Assembly: GCA_903813345.2 (NCBI GenBank)
Contig: CAIIXF020000004.1
Coordinates: forward strand, 3,861,525-3,925,524
From: Owenia fusiformis
Lineage: Eukaryota > Annelida > Polychaeta > Sabellida > Oweniidae
DNA length: 64,000 bases
Direction: 5' to 3'
Shown here: one piece after another, positions 35,713 to 47,484 of the stretch
Layout of the letters: each line of letters opens with the position of its first letter
Position numbering within the stretch: the first letter of the stretch is position 1
The notes under the pieces: generated by a model
Databases searched by the model: none
Told to the model about the DNA's origin: nothing
The model's input: only the letters and a program-made list of their open reading frames with translations
Position numbers and translations under genes: made by a program

Positions 35713-36980
35713 CATTAAGAAAAGGGCAATATGAAATAGGCACTAAATGGAAGAAGTACAGAATAAAAACCCAAAATGCCTTTATGTTTAGCAAAATGAC
35801 GTGAAAAAGTCAAAAGAAAAAGCAAAAGAACAGGGGGGGTCTTCTCCTCAAGAATATATCAGATTACAATTTCTCAGTACCTTCGAGAAGTGAACTCTTG
35901 ATTAACCTTTTTTATTTCTACAAGTTCTGTTTGTTATAAGGACAAGAGTAGTTCAAAGATGAGCTGTTAGTTAAGTGTAATATAATAGGCCATTGTCTTA
36001 AATAGTACTTATCATTCTGTAAACAACTTGTATCAGCTGTATAGGATTACTTACGATCAAGTAACTATTGTATATAATACAGGATGGGTATTCTGATACT
36101 CATATTAAGACTCTTTTTGGTTCATCAGGACTGAGAAGAGATGAGATGCTCTGGTTTATCATGATGCAGGATGGGCTAAAATTGACTGTGGACATCTCTC
36201 CCCCCCATCACATCGATGACTCCATCCCAGCCAATATGAATTGAATATTGTAAAATAAAAGCATGTCTTATATCAATTTAGATGTATACCCCCTTGTATG
36301 ACTCCTCCTCATCACATCAATTGACTCCATCCCAAGGAATATCAAATCAATTGTAAAATTGTGGATCAATATGTTACCCTTCCCTCGATCTCCCTCCCCC
36401 ATTCGCTTCATCACAAATAGATTCAGGTTGAGAAAACATACCTAATTGAAAATATGGACACATTTATGCATTAACTTTTTCAATAAAGGCTAACTTCTGA
36501 AATGGGAGGTCTTAAAAACGTCAAGAAATATGCCACTCAAGATTTTTTTAATCAGCGGAAGAATATTACATCATCATAAATATTACATAATAATATCAAT
36601 ACTTTTTCATTTCTAAAACATGATAACAATGATCTAAATAGACTCACCCAATTCCCTATAAAATATCCAGTAGTTCCTTAAAAGATATCTTCATCTACTC
36701 TTTCATCGATACACAATATACAGTAGCTGTAGCTTGATTTAACTCCACGTGGGTTGATACAGATCGAAGTATGACGAATACGGACTTACCAGTTAAGTAC
36801 CCAGAACTCTAGAATCTTCAAGTTATATGTTAGGGACCATATTCAAAGTTTAGATAAGAAGTCAAGAGCACTTGACTAAATTCAAGCACATGCTAATAAA
36901 ATATTCAGATTTTCAGAAAGTGAATTTCAATGGTCAAGGTTGACATGCAAAAAGATAGTGGTCAACATGGGCAATGTCAT
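35713..36980. other. No gene seen
   Basis: A diverged pair of phrases (catcacatc(a/g)atgactccatccca at ~36,207 and ~36,311) points to an old duplication. Nothing else is supported. Confidence 0.4.
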
Positions 36981-37190
36981 TTATAATGGTCAATACTCAA
37001 GAAAGTGATTAAGGTCAATGCTGAGCAAAGTGATTTTGGCCAATACTGAGCAAAGTGATTATGGCCAATGCTCAAGAAAGCGATTATGGCCAATGCTGAG
37101 CAAATTGGTTTTGGCCATATACTCAACAAGTGATTGCCACCAATGCTCAACCAAAGGGTGAGTGATTCAACCAAGTGATCAGGGGCATCT
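36981..37190. repeat. Minisatellite, ~25-bp unit (ggccaatgctgagcaaagtg)
   Basis: About eight units built on ggccaat(a/g)ctnagcaaagtgattatg with scattered changes. Confidence 0.85.
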
Positions 37191-37699
37191 TACAGCCAAG
37201 AACTGAAGGTTAAAACTATAAGGTCAAGGTCAATATGAAATCAAGAAGGTCAATGACAAGTGACTAAGCATTTTTTCTCAAAATGCCATGACAAACAAAC
37301 ACATTCAATCTTTTTTTAAATTCTAAAAATCATCGAAAATATCCTATGCCCCCTTATTACAGTACACAGTTGAACATTGGCAAAGTATATGATAAGATAC
37401 CGTTAAAATGATCAGTGAGTTTGTTTAATTATTTTACAACAGAACTAGAATTACCCTTCCCAAATACCTTATCAGAATACAGCTAGGGCAATCAGAATTG
37501 CAGTCGCAGAATGATTTTATGCCTGCATAAGTACCTGCCATTTATATTACGTTATCATGGTCAAACTTTCACTTACACAATACAGCTACTTCTGGGGGGT
37601 TAAAAAGATACCATCAGCATCAAAATTATATATTTATTTGTATTTTTCAGAGCATAGTACTAGGCTTCGTATCAAAGGGTAAAATAGGACCAACAACAA

Positions 37700-37912
37700 C
37701 AATTAACAAGGCATTACCATGCAAAATATCACCACATGCCATTTGTTACAGATGCTGACCACCAAAAGCTGAACATTGACCACCAGACACTGACTGCAAG
37801 ACACCAACTGCTGAATGTCGAACATCGACCACCAAATAGTGAACACTGTCCAAAAAAAAGTTGGAGACTACAAAATGTCAGGCTAATAATCAATTCATGA
37901 TGACATATGAAC
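37700..37912 (+). repeat. Family B interspersed repeat, long version
   Basis: Starts caaggcattaccatgcaaaa and reaches agttggagactacaaaatgt at 37,880. The middle is lengthened by several copies of a ~22-bp word (ctgaacattgaccaccagac and variants), so the interior of this family can grow by tandem duplication. Confidence 0.7.
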
Positions 37913-38521
37913 ATAACATGCATAAAGGATTACCTGCATTTAGTCAAATGAACTTTGATTTGAATGTAATTTGAATGTAATTGAATATGACAAACAACCA
38001 ATTGCAAAATCTGATTCATTATTATGAAAAAATGTGGAGGCCCAAGGTTGAAATCATAAAACTGGGGATTCAAAAACAACTCCTGTTTTACGATGCTTTC
38101 TGGGAGATTTTTGGATGGCAGGGTTAATTTTTCAGGAGATTGAGACATATTTTTTTTTATTAATTAATTATTTTTGGCACACTCTTATAATGATGCATGC
38201 AGACATTATATGACAAATGTTGACAAATGTACTACTTCAAAATTAACTACCAAAACTAGGACAATATTTTCCTCATCACCCCTTCCCATTACAAAGTGAC
38301 ACCTTATTTCAATTGTAAATTGGAACTTGTCAGAAATAAAAAATTCATGACATGAAAAATGATGATACATTGCTACAGACTTTAATAGAACCTTGTGCAA
38401 TTCTTTAATCATGTCATATGTCATATTGACCTTACAACTACCCATATATGGTAAGGAGACTTCGGGCAGAGAATCAGGCCAGTAGCCACACAGGACTGAA
38501 ACCTTCTCCCCCTCCTCCTTC

Positions 38522-38668
38522 ATCCCCCAAAATAATTCAAAAATTCAAAATAATGCAGTTTTTCACAAATTTGAGAGCACTTTTCAAGTGATTTTGAGCA
38601 ACACCCGGTTCAACCCCATTGAATTTTTAAAAAACTGAACTTCCTGACAAAAGCTGGCCATGGGCCTG
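38522..38668 (-). repeat. Family C interspersed repeat (reverse)
   Basis: Contains aataatgcagtttttcacaa, gagcacttttcaagtgattt, and ends aaagctggccatgggcctga. Diverged relative to the 25-kb and 26.8-kb copies. Confidence 0.65.
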
Positions 38669-38993
38669 AAGCCTTTACCCTTAAAGCGAACAATTAATCT
38701 TGGCATGTTACACAAATCAATATAAAACCTTGTGCTATGGCCAATCTGGAGGGAAATATAGATGAAATAATAAATTACACCATCCATGATTTACAGAAAA
38801 CAGTATTTCTTCATGACTAAAATCTATTTCACTATTTCACAATCGTATTGCTACATTTTTATCCTTTGAACGCTTTTATGATTGTCTTTAGTACTGAACC
38901 TATTACACAATTTACCTGAGTGTCAATTTCAACACTTTTGAACTAGGCCTAAACAAGATATCTCTAGCATAACTGAAAAGCAATTAAGTTCAA

Positions 38994-38997
38994 TTAA
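38994..38997. repeat. Left TTAA target-site duplication
   Basis: TTAA directly outside the left inverted repeat. It matches the TTAA at 57,036-57,039, and the sequences beyond the two TTAAs join into one copy of a locally duplicated unit. Confidence 0.88.
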
Positions 38998-39015
38998 AGT
39001 ATCTCTCTTAGGATT
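38998..39015 (+). repeat. Left terminal inverted repeat
   Basis: AGTATCTCTCTTAGGATT, identical to the reverse complement of 57,018-57,035. Beyond 18 bp the two ends share only scattered bases (an AGGC and a TTT tract). Confidence 0.92.
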
Positions 39016-39102
39016 ACCAGGCATTTTTAACCTATTGAACACTAAAGATCTAATAAAAATAGATCGGCTCTGCATATATTAAGATATTAGATTCGAACTC
39101 AC

Positions 39103-39163
39103 CGCAAATATGAGGAAAATTGTCGTAAGCAAGTAACAGCAGACAACGTAGGGGTTTCTCCAT
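39103..39163 (-). other. Candidate outward-facing exon at the left end (MEKPLRCLLLLAYDNFPHIC)
   Basis: On the minus strand an ATG at 39,161-39,163 opens 20 codons and then meets GCG|GTGAGT, a strong donor (GT at 39,101-39,102), 104 bp inside the left end. It starts 42 bp from the plus-strand ATG of the ballast gene, so both could share one bidirectional promoter. No acceptor partner is identified; the transcript would splice into DNA left of the element. It is either the first exon of a chimeric or non-coding transcript or chance. Confidence 0.4.
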
Positions 39164-39205
39164 TAAACTGGTCACGTGACTCAAGTGACCCGTATGCAAA
39201 CAAAT
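39164..39205. promoter_or_regulatory. Compact bidirectional promoter candidate with palindromic E-box
   Basis: Between the two divergent ATGs lies GTCACGTGAC (39,171-39,180), a perfect palindrome containing the CACGTG E-box bound by USF/MYC-type bHLH proteins. There is no TATA box. The transcription start is not known; the real promoter may extend into either flanking exon. Confidence 0.45.
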
Positions 39206-42200
39206 ATGGATGAAAAATTTGGAGAGCTGAGCACTAGTACGGTAAGTTTTGTTTGAACTACGCGTGATATGGAGATTTTAAACGATTATAAGGAGATCAA
39301 ATGTGTGCATTAGTAATTATTTGTATATTTTAAAACGGTATTGCTTGCTAGATTTGAATAGATACGGTGAAAATCGCGTCTGACTCCGAGTCGTGAAATT
39401 TTAAACAAAGAAATTATAAAATTCTTTCTCACCAGAATTCGATTTATGATTTACATGTATTTTGTATAACTTAGTGCCGTATATAAATGTTGGAATAACT
39501 CTCCTGTATTGAACACTTATTCTTCCATAGACTACAATGACCAGTGGTCCATTTGATACATGCGAGCTCACCTCTATCTATTTTAGTTTTATCAGTCTAC
39601 AATACACACAGGTAGGGATCAGATCGCACATTCGCGTCCATACCGCTGTTTTCCGTACAGGTTGCCGCTCCTTCGAGTAGATAATCGACAGAATTTACGA
39701 ATACAAAGGCTCTATCTTTTAATTCAGTCAACCTAGCCCTTTCTTCATAGTATATTCTGTTAGAGGAATGTATTTCATATCATCTACGTTTTTAAGGGTA
39801 CTTACATATGTCTAGGTTGCTCGTAGGACAGCACACAAATTACCCCCTGACATCCACCATTTCAGTTAAGTACGTTTTTCTTGGATTTGGGGTCATTTTT
39901 GTTCCTTCACATCTCGTCCAACGTAAAATTTGATTGATTTTACTGTTTAAATGGCTAAATGTATAAGAATATATACCTGTTATACCAGCATTGTTTCGAC
40001 TTTACAGTTTCTGTCAAATTCCGCCGTTTTCGTTTTTGGATTACGCACCTTAATCGTATTTTGGTTTCAGTTAGGTAGAACTCTCCTTTTATTCAGATTA
40101 ATGTTAAATTGGCAAAGTTCAGATCACAGAGAACTATTTACACGTGATTTGTGTCGTTTTTAGAGTTCTTTCAAAAACGATACAAACGATACAAATCATA
40201 GTCTATGTAAATAGATTAGAATTTCTCAAATCGCAGCCCATCGATTTTTAAAGAATTGCAATAAAATACAGCAGAACTTCTCACCTTTATGTCGTAAACA
40301 TTTAAACAAAGAGGCCACGAAAATCAAAACCTCTGCTGTCCTGGTTGGTTAAAGTGCAAAAACGTCGTCACATTTATGTTAGTGAGCCAAATTACCGGGG
40401 CCCACAAACAATTGTGTGCCCAAAATTTTTGCAGTGGGCCTTTTTAGGTCAAATTATCAAAAATGGGCATTCAAAGTTTTTGGATTTGAAATGTACACCC
40501 CCCTTGTTAACTTCTGGATTCGCCAGTGGTTATGATCACAAATCTACAAGTTATTCTTTACTCTCTCTCGCGAATAGGCCTACGGGCGTTTATTTTGCAC
40601 AGGGTGTTTATTTGAAAGAATTTTTAATAAACGCCCATGGGCCTATATTAAGAGGGAGAAAACAATTTTCCAAGGAGGATAGGCGTTTATTTAGAGGAAT
40701 AGCTAGGGGGATATTATCGATTGTATAGTTGACCCATGGCCTTCATACTCAAGAACTAGTATGATCACGAACGTGGGCAAAAACGTTGACCAATATGTGA
40801 CCTCATTTTTATTAATCATTTGTACTTGAACGACATTAATCACGTATTACCTTACATATGTACTATTCGCAATTTCATCCCTTTTCTCGAATGTTTTGCC
40901 AACTGGGCATTTATTTGAAATAATTTTTAATAAACAAATTTATACTCGGAGCCTGATTGCAGTTTGCACACTTCGTTTAACATATGCCAGCAGATGAACT
41001 GGAATCAATATTCAATGTACGTACAGGTACAGTACACCTACTAATAAGGTGTGGAGCTTCGTGTCAAATTGTGTTGGTCGTCAAATGGGATGGAATATTA
41101 TATGAACGAACAAAAGGATATTATCTTTAACATTCATGGCACAATTCCAATTATATGTGGTAGCTGGGGGAACTAATACAAACACGAGTTTTACCAAAAC
41201 AACTGGCCACGAGAGATTTTCGAATGATAATTCCCGACTGTGCGCCCGTTTATGAAGAAACTTGAGGTAAGCTGGCGTGGGACATGGGTGAAAATGGTAG
41301 ATAAATATGTGATTCAACTTATTAGACCATAAACAGATCGGATAATTATTGTGAATTACGATTTAGATGCAGTTCTATGACCTACCTGTCCGTGATTTCT
41401 ACTCGAAGGTGCGGTATTTCTACTCGAAGGCGCGGTAACCTCTACGGAAAACGGCGGTATGAACGGGAAGGGGCGAATTTGATCCCTACCTGTGATACAG
41501 TGTAAATGTAATCTCTATGGTTTCATAATAGCCTATATGTGTATTTTACTCCAGCTCTTTTTCTTAAAAAAACGTTGTTTGTTGTTGTTTCAGCCAGAAT
41601 CAAGTGATCATGATATTGGTGCCTTACAACGCCCAAAGAAGCGGAAAGCAAAGAGTAGAGGAAGCGGTGATCATGCAAGGGGACGTAGAAGTATTCCAAG
41701 AGGTAGAGGACGTGGAGCCAGTACTGATAGAGGTGGCGCAAGAGGTGTTGCACAAAGAGGCAGTGCAGGCATTAGGGGCAGGGGAAGAGGAAGAGGAAGA
41801 AGAGGTAGAGGTGCGATGAGCATGACTGCTGAGTCTGTAGATTTGTGGTCGAAGATGAAAGAAAGAAGAATAGAGCGTGTACAGGTACATAAATAATATG
41901 ATATTTCAATGTTGAATATTGTTACAATGTTGTAACTATTCTGTAAATACATTTATCATAACGCCACATACCATACATTTAGTGAATATATCATATGTAA
42001 TTTTTATAATTGTTATACATGTAGTACTGTAGATATAAAACAGTATAAAGTATATAATGGTATAGCATTCATAATTTCTTTGTTGTAGGAGGCAATTGAT
42101 AGCTTGCCAGAGGATGAGGTGAGAGAGTTGCTGAGACAAACTGCCATTCAGCACCCTGGTGTTTTCCATAGTGTGGTAGCAGCAGCAAGTGCCAGTAAGG

Positions 42201-45200
42201 ATCCACAACCTCCTAGCCCCAGACCAGAAGGTAAGCTGTCAACTAAAGTTTCATTCTGCCTACTTTTGATCAATATAATTCCTCAGTGCCAGAAGCTAGT
42301 TACCAGTTTCGCCACCATGTGGCTAAGTCAGGGGGAAATATCATGGCAGGGTATTTCAAAGTTCCCTTGAATATTCATCAGTTTTAGGGGTTCACTTTTC
42401 ATATTACCCCTATGCATCTGATAGTTACAAATAAAAAATGTCCAGTAAAAGAAAATGTTATTTGTCCAACACAAGAAAAGATATTTCACTTTTTCTGATT
42501 TTACATGGGGTCTATCAGTTTGACTGAATTTTTAATTTTTAATGACATTAATCATGATTATTTCTACTCGCATCTTGTCTAATATCCTTTATTTTATATT
42601 TGATTTGTAGTAGGGGAGGTTGTTCAGGTTAAAGATTCATCCAGATACCAAATCTTATTTCACCCTATGTGATAAGCGCCTAAATTACATCCTCATAAAA
42701 ACTGCACATACTTTATATCTATCAATGTATTCTATCATTCCTATGATTATGGAAACACATTATGATATATATGAACTCTGTCATTGTACCTTATATTTGT
42801 AGCTTGTCCTATTTAATTGCTCTCATTGTTCTCTTCTCGACTATGTGTATTTTATTCTATTGACTTGAAATTACTCTTGACTTAGCTACTGGTTTTGTAT
42901 GGCTAGCTCTATTGACTTTCACTCTGGCTTGCACAATGAACTTCTATGAACCTCTTTTGGTGTGTGTTATATGTGAATTGATGTAATGACTAGAACACTT
43001 GTGTCGCTTGTTCTTATGACTTGCAGTCTATGTGCCATGTTCTGCTATTTTGATTGAATTTGTTATGTCTTGCTTTATTGACTTGAAAAGTTGTGGATTT
43101 TACTTTCTTTGCTTGCACTATATATGACTTGCTCTGTTTAGTCTTGTATTATGAAATGAATTAGTAATGTCTTGCTTTATTGACTTGAAAAGTTGTGGAT
43201 TTTACTTTCTTTGCTTGCACTATATATGACTTGCTCTGTTTACCCTTATATTGTAAAATGAATTAGTAATGTCTTGCTCTATTGACTTGGACACTTATGT
43301 GGTTTGTTTTATTTACTTGCACTAAATGTGGTTTTCTCTGTTTACCAGTCTATTGTGAAATGAATTAGTTATGTCTTGCTCTATTGACTTGAAACATTGT
43401 GGATTTTTCTTTATTTACTTGCACTCTATGTGGCTTGCTCTGTTTACCCTTATATTATGAAATGAATTAGTAATGTCTTGCTCTATTGACTTGAAACATT
43501 GTTGATTTTTCTTTATTTACTTGCACTCTATGTGGCTTGCTCTGTTTACCCTTATATTATGAAATGAATTAGTAATGTCTTGCTCTATTGACTTGAAACG
43601 TTGTGGATTATTCTTTATTTACTTGCACTCTATGTGGCTTGCTCTGTTTACCCTTATATTGTAAAATGAATTAGTAATGTCTTGCTCTATTGACTTGAAA
43701 CATTGTGGATTTTTCTTTATTTACTTGCACTCTATGTGGCTTGCTCTGTTTACCCTTATATTATGAAATGAATTAGTAATGTCTTGCTCTATTGACTTGA
43801 AACATTGTTGATTTTTCTTTATTTACTTGCACTCTATGTGGCTTGCTCTGTTTACCCTTATATTATGAAATGAATTAGTAATGTCTTGCTCTATTGACTT
43901 GAAACGTTGTGGATTTTTCTTTATTTACTTGCACTCTATGTGGCTTGCTCTGTTTACCCTTATATTATGAAATGAATTAGTAATGTCTTGCTCTATTGAC
44001 TTGAAACATTGTTGATTTTTCTTTATTTACTTGCACTCTATGTGGCTTGCTCTGTTTACCCTTATATTATGAAATGAATTAGTAATGTCTTGCTCTATTG
44101 ACTTGAAACGTTGTGGATTATTCTTTATTTACTTGCACTCTATGTGGCTTGCTCTGTTTACCCTTATATTGTAAAATGAATTAGTAATGTCTTGCTCTAT
44201 TGACTTGAAACATTGTGGATTATTCTTTATTTACTTGCACTAAATGTTGTTTTCTCTGTTTACCCTGCTATTTTGAAATGAATTTGTTATGTCTTGCTCT
44301 CTTGACTTGAAACGTTGTGGATTTTTCTTTATTTACTTGGACTCTATGTGGCTTGCTCTGCTTACCCTATTTTGTAATGAATTCATTATCTGTTTCCCTT
44401 CTATTTTTAAATGAATTTTTATGTCTCGCTTTATTGATTGAATAATTATGTGGCCTGCTCTTTTGACTTACACTTTTTTTAGCCTGCTCTATTCACTTGA
44501 ATAATTTTAATTAACTAAATGTTATACATTTTATTTCAGATACAGACATTCCTTGGTGGTGCATCTGTACCAGGTGCCGCTGGATGACTCCACCACCCCA
44601 TCCCACCCCTGCTGAAGAAAATGAACTTGATCCGAATGATGTGTGCTGTCATATGCCACCTGATGACTGTCTCAGCATTATGCCTGTGAGTACTCTTTCT
44701 TTCTAATAATCCCCCCATTTGAAAATAAACTTTGAGCCATCTTGAAATACCTATGAAAATGAAAATATTTATTAAAATTGTGGAATGAAATTTTACTTAA
44801 TTTTTTGATTTATGTGAAGGAAATTTTTTCCCAGGTTTTCTAATAATGGAAAAATCAAGTGTGCCGTGTAATCAATGATTATCTATTACTTCCATGCATT
44901 ATTGAACTCAGTAATTACATGAGGCAAGGGTACGCTGTACACTCTTTAAAGCCCCAATATGGGGAAAAAACGGAAAATTAATCATTGAAACATGTTACTC
45001 ACACACTCAATTAGATATGATACAAAGTTTGATTTGTAGTAATATTAAACCAAGGAAAAAATAACTCATGTAGAAAACGGCATTTGAAGTTCAGAGATCA
45101 TTAGTAGTGCATGCACATTTTTGACAAAGTGCATGTTTTAAATTCATCTTGATTTAAAAGATGGTGCTACTTCTATAAAAATGAATGTATCATGTAATAG

Positions 45201-46059
45201 AAACAACTACGCCATTTTTCTTTGACATTGATGAAAACTTGATTTACAAAGCTTGCCAGATCAAAAATGTTTTTCGATAACATATTGCAAGCTTCGATGT
45301 AGCCCGTTTGAGCTGTTTTTGGTATCAAATGAAAGATAAAGAACTTATCGATCCATTAGTAATACTATGAAATTAAAACGTCAGACTTAATTTTGCCATG
45401 AAATGTTGAAAGTATGCAAAGTGGGCCTTTAATGAATAATGTAATGTAAATTACCAAAAAATATTGATATTTTGGGTTATTAAGCACTTATATTTTTTCC
45501 AAATGGGCACAACTTAAATTGCTTGACAATCATGCATTGTGCTTCCTATTTGTATGCTTGTAAAATTCATCTGAAACTTCATTGTGGGAAATGTTTTCTC
45601 TTGATTCAAGGTAATATTCATGCTTTCAATTTTAGCTAGTCAAGTACTTGTACAGAATTATTATCATATATCCAAAGAATAATCATTCTAACCTCTGTAG
45701 CTCTACTGTAAAATATACCTTGACCATGTGACCTCAATACCCATTGTACTTTTTAAACATATTTCATTTATTATCTATGTTTGTTTCAGGAGTTTGAAGC
45801 CTATTGCCTGGACGATATGGCAGTTCATATGAATATGTTATATCGAAGTGATGCCTTTGGACTAAATGCTACAACACAAGTAGATTTAATGAAAAGTAAA
45901 CGTCATGCAGCATATAGACTTTTTGTTCTGTGGCGGCATGGGATGCTTACCCAAAAAGACAGAAGAGTCGTTCCAAGTTGTTGCTGCCTTAGGATCAGGA
46001 GCAAATTCCCTGATGTGACAGGACACTATACAGGGTTTAAAGCAGGAACTATGTTTTAG
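39206..46059 (+). CDS. P2X7 ballast-domain protein (RG-rich N-terminus + P2RX7 C-terminal domain), 294 aa, five coding exons
   Basis: Exons: 39,206-39,241; 41,594-41,884; 42,089-42,230; 44,540-44,685; 45,790-46,059. All introns are GT-AG, and phases (0,0,1,0) join into an 885-nt frame. Residues 1-12 are a leader. Residues ~24-34 are basic (RPKKRKAKSRG), then an RGRGRG-type box reaches ~86, suggesting RNA binding or arginine methylation. Residues 157-294 are the cysteine-rich ballast domain known from the P2X7 cytosolic tail: PWWCICTRC (C164, C166, C169), CCH (192-194), C200, C211, then VVPSCCCLRIRSKFP and GHYTGFK at the C-terminus, matching P2X7's PSCC...RIR.FP...GQYSGFK pattern. In P2X7 this domain binds zinc and guanine nucleotides. 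There are no membrane helices, so it is not a channel. It is the only cargo gene of the transposon. Confidence 0.92.
39242..41593 (+). other. Intron 1 of the ballast gene
   Basis: GT at 39,242 and AG at 41,592-41,593. A 127-codon frame at 40,345-40,728 has no domain. It overlaps short repeated phrases (gggcgtttattt, tttgaaagaatttttaataa with aacgcccatgggcct), probably a small interspersed repeat. At 41,390-41,460 two copies of tttctactcgaaggngcggt lie in tandem. Confidence 0.55.
42290..42590 (+). repeat. Family G repeat in ballast-gene intron 3
   Basis: Shares ttaccagtttcgccaccatg, ggggaaatatcatggcaggg, tgggtcacttttcatattac-like words and aacacaagaaaagatatttc with 52,710-53,130 in the transposase gene. 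It ends near the word tctactcgcatctt. Same orientation on the map, so opposite relative to the two genes. Seen only inside the transposon. Confidence 0.8.
42985..44500 (+). repeat. Satellite array in ballast-gene intron 3, 102-bp unit, ~14 copies
   Basis: Constant 102-bp step. Words per unit: gtcttgctctattgacttga, aacattgtggatttttcttt, atttacttgcactctatgtg, gcttgctctgtttaccctta and ttatgaaatgaattagtaat. Middle units are almost identical, the outer ones are diverged, and a higher-order pattern (TTG versus GTG in the second word) alternates between neighbours. Confidence 0.93.
44686..45789 (+). other. Intron 4 of the ballast gene
   Basis: AT-rich intron (GT at 44,686, AG at 45,788-45,789) with no feature that I can support. 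Confidence 0.7.
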
Positions 46060-47165
46060 TATGTGAATGAGAACTGTTTAGAATTATACGCATTGTTTTT
46101 TTCTAAACTGTAGGATATGGAAATGATTTTATTTTGTTCATATAAGGCCATAAGAAGTAGATTCTTTGTTTTGCGTCCCCTTGCTTGCACGCTTTTAAGT
46201 AAATCAGAAAAAAACAAAACATATCCGAATATTAACGGCAATGGTCTGAAAGTACCATCGCATTTCTTTCTATCAGAATCAGAAAAAATGGCGCATAATT
46301 TATGTGTCAAAATGGACTGTATTATTGATTACATTGGCATACATTGTGTATTTTCTTATTTTTTACTCTTGAATGTGTGAATATGTTTAATATTTTGTAT
46401 AAAATGTATAGATATGTGTTTGGAATCACTGCAAATTGGTATGTCTCTTTGTATGGCCATTAATGTATACATTTCTCAGCAAACAGATTTGTGTTTTTCT
46501 CTAGTTTATGTTTTCCTTGTTCCCTTGCAGGATTTTGATTTAGTCAGGATGCAAAAAAAAGAATCTACTTTCTATGGCCTTAACTAGATAATAATACCCT
46601 TAGTCAAGTAAAGACTGTTAGTTTTTATTCATATATTTTTGGAAGAACTGACATATCATAGAGTTTTTGAAATAACAATGAAGATATAGTATAGTAGAAA
46701 TAACAAAATCTGTCTGGTAACTTTCTTGTTTATTTGTATCATTATCTTGTTTATACAACTTTTTACATATAGGATTGCTCCCAGGAAAATGAACTATAAA
46801 CTAGCATGTATATTTTGTTCATTATTATACAGTCAAAAGTACTTACAAAATCTGTGTGTAACTTTCTTGTTAACTTCTATCAAGATCATGTTTGTATACA
46901 TTTATTGTTGCATATAAGGTTGCAAACAAGAAATAACATGAAAATGACCTGAATGTGCTTATTTATCATATTTTATGAACTTGCCTATGTGCGACTGTAT
47001 GTTCGTTATGTTCTCTAATCAACTCATTATTGCTCTTGGGTTATACATCTAACAGCATATTTGCTGAGCCATATCACATAGATGGTCCAATTTTTTGTGC
47101 AATGAAAGTATTTTGTAGTAATAATCAATTTTATAAAGAAATAAAGATATCCATGAAACAAATTT
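46060..47165 (+). other. Probable 3' UTR of the ballast gene
   Basis: AT-rich, no open frame of note. It leads to a canonical AATAAA at 47,140-47,145 followed by a T/G-rich stretch (ttttgtctctattctgtgtatgg is split here as ttttgtctctattctgtg). Around 46,120-46,580 there is an inverted pair, ggccataagaagtagattct against agaatctactttctatggcc, so the transcript could form a hairpin. Confidence 0.55.
47140..47145 (+). terminator. Polyadenylation signal AATAAA
   Basis: First AATAAA with a suitable downstream T/G-rich element after the ballast stop codon, about 1.08 kb away. Assigned by position only. Confidence 0.5.
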
Positions 47166-47484
47166 TGTCTCTATTCTGTGTATGGTAATGAAAATATAAA
47201 TTTTAAAATGGATTTATCCATGTTGTTTTACCCTAAATATAGATCAATAGTTCTAGTTGGATTACAGTTCTATTTCCAAATGTTATCACATTCAAAGTTT
47301 AATTCGTATCTTTCTTGAGTACTGAATATCCCATGCTAATACAATGAGATGCCATTGCTGGGCCAAACCAATCAAAAGTACATATTAAAATTACGTACAT
47401 AAATATATACATGTTATGGTTAGCTACATACAACTGACACTACATACACTGATTTCACATTCATTAACAGTTTATATAATATTA

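Noticed and set aside
38137-38523. 105-codon minus frame near 38.2-38.5 kb
   Set aside because: Starts in or next to a family C repeat; no domain and no splice sites.
40345-40728. 127-codon frame within ballast-gene intron 1
   Set aside because: Overlaps repeated phrases, no domain, no splice consistency with the neighbouring exons.
41523-41952. Several frames on both strands over ballast exon 2
   Set aside because: Shadows of the GC-rich RG-repeat coding sequence in other frames.
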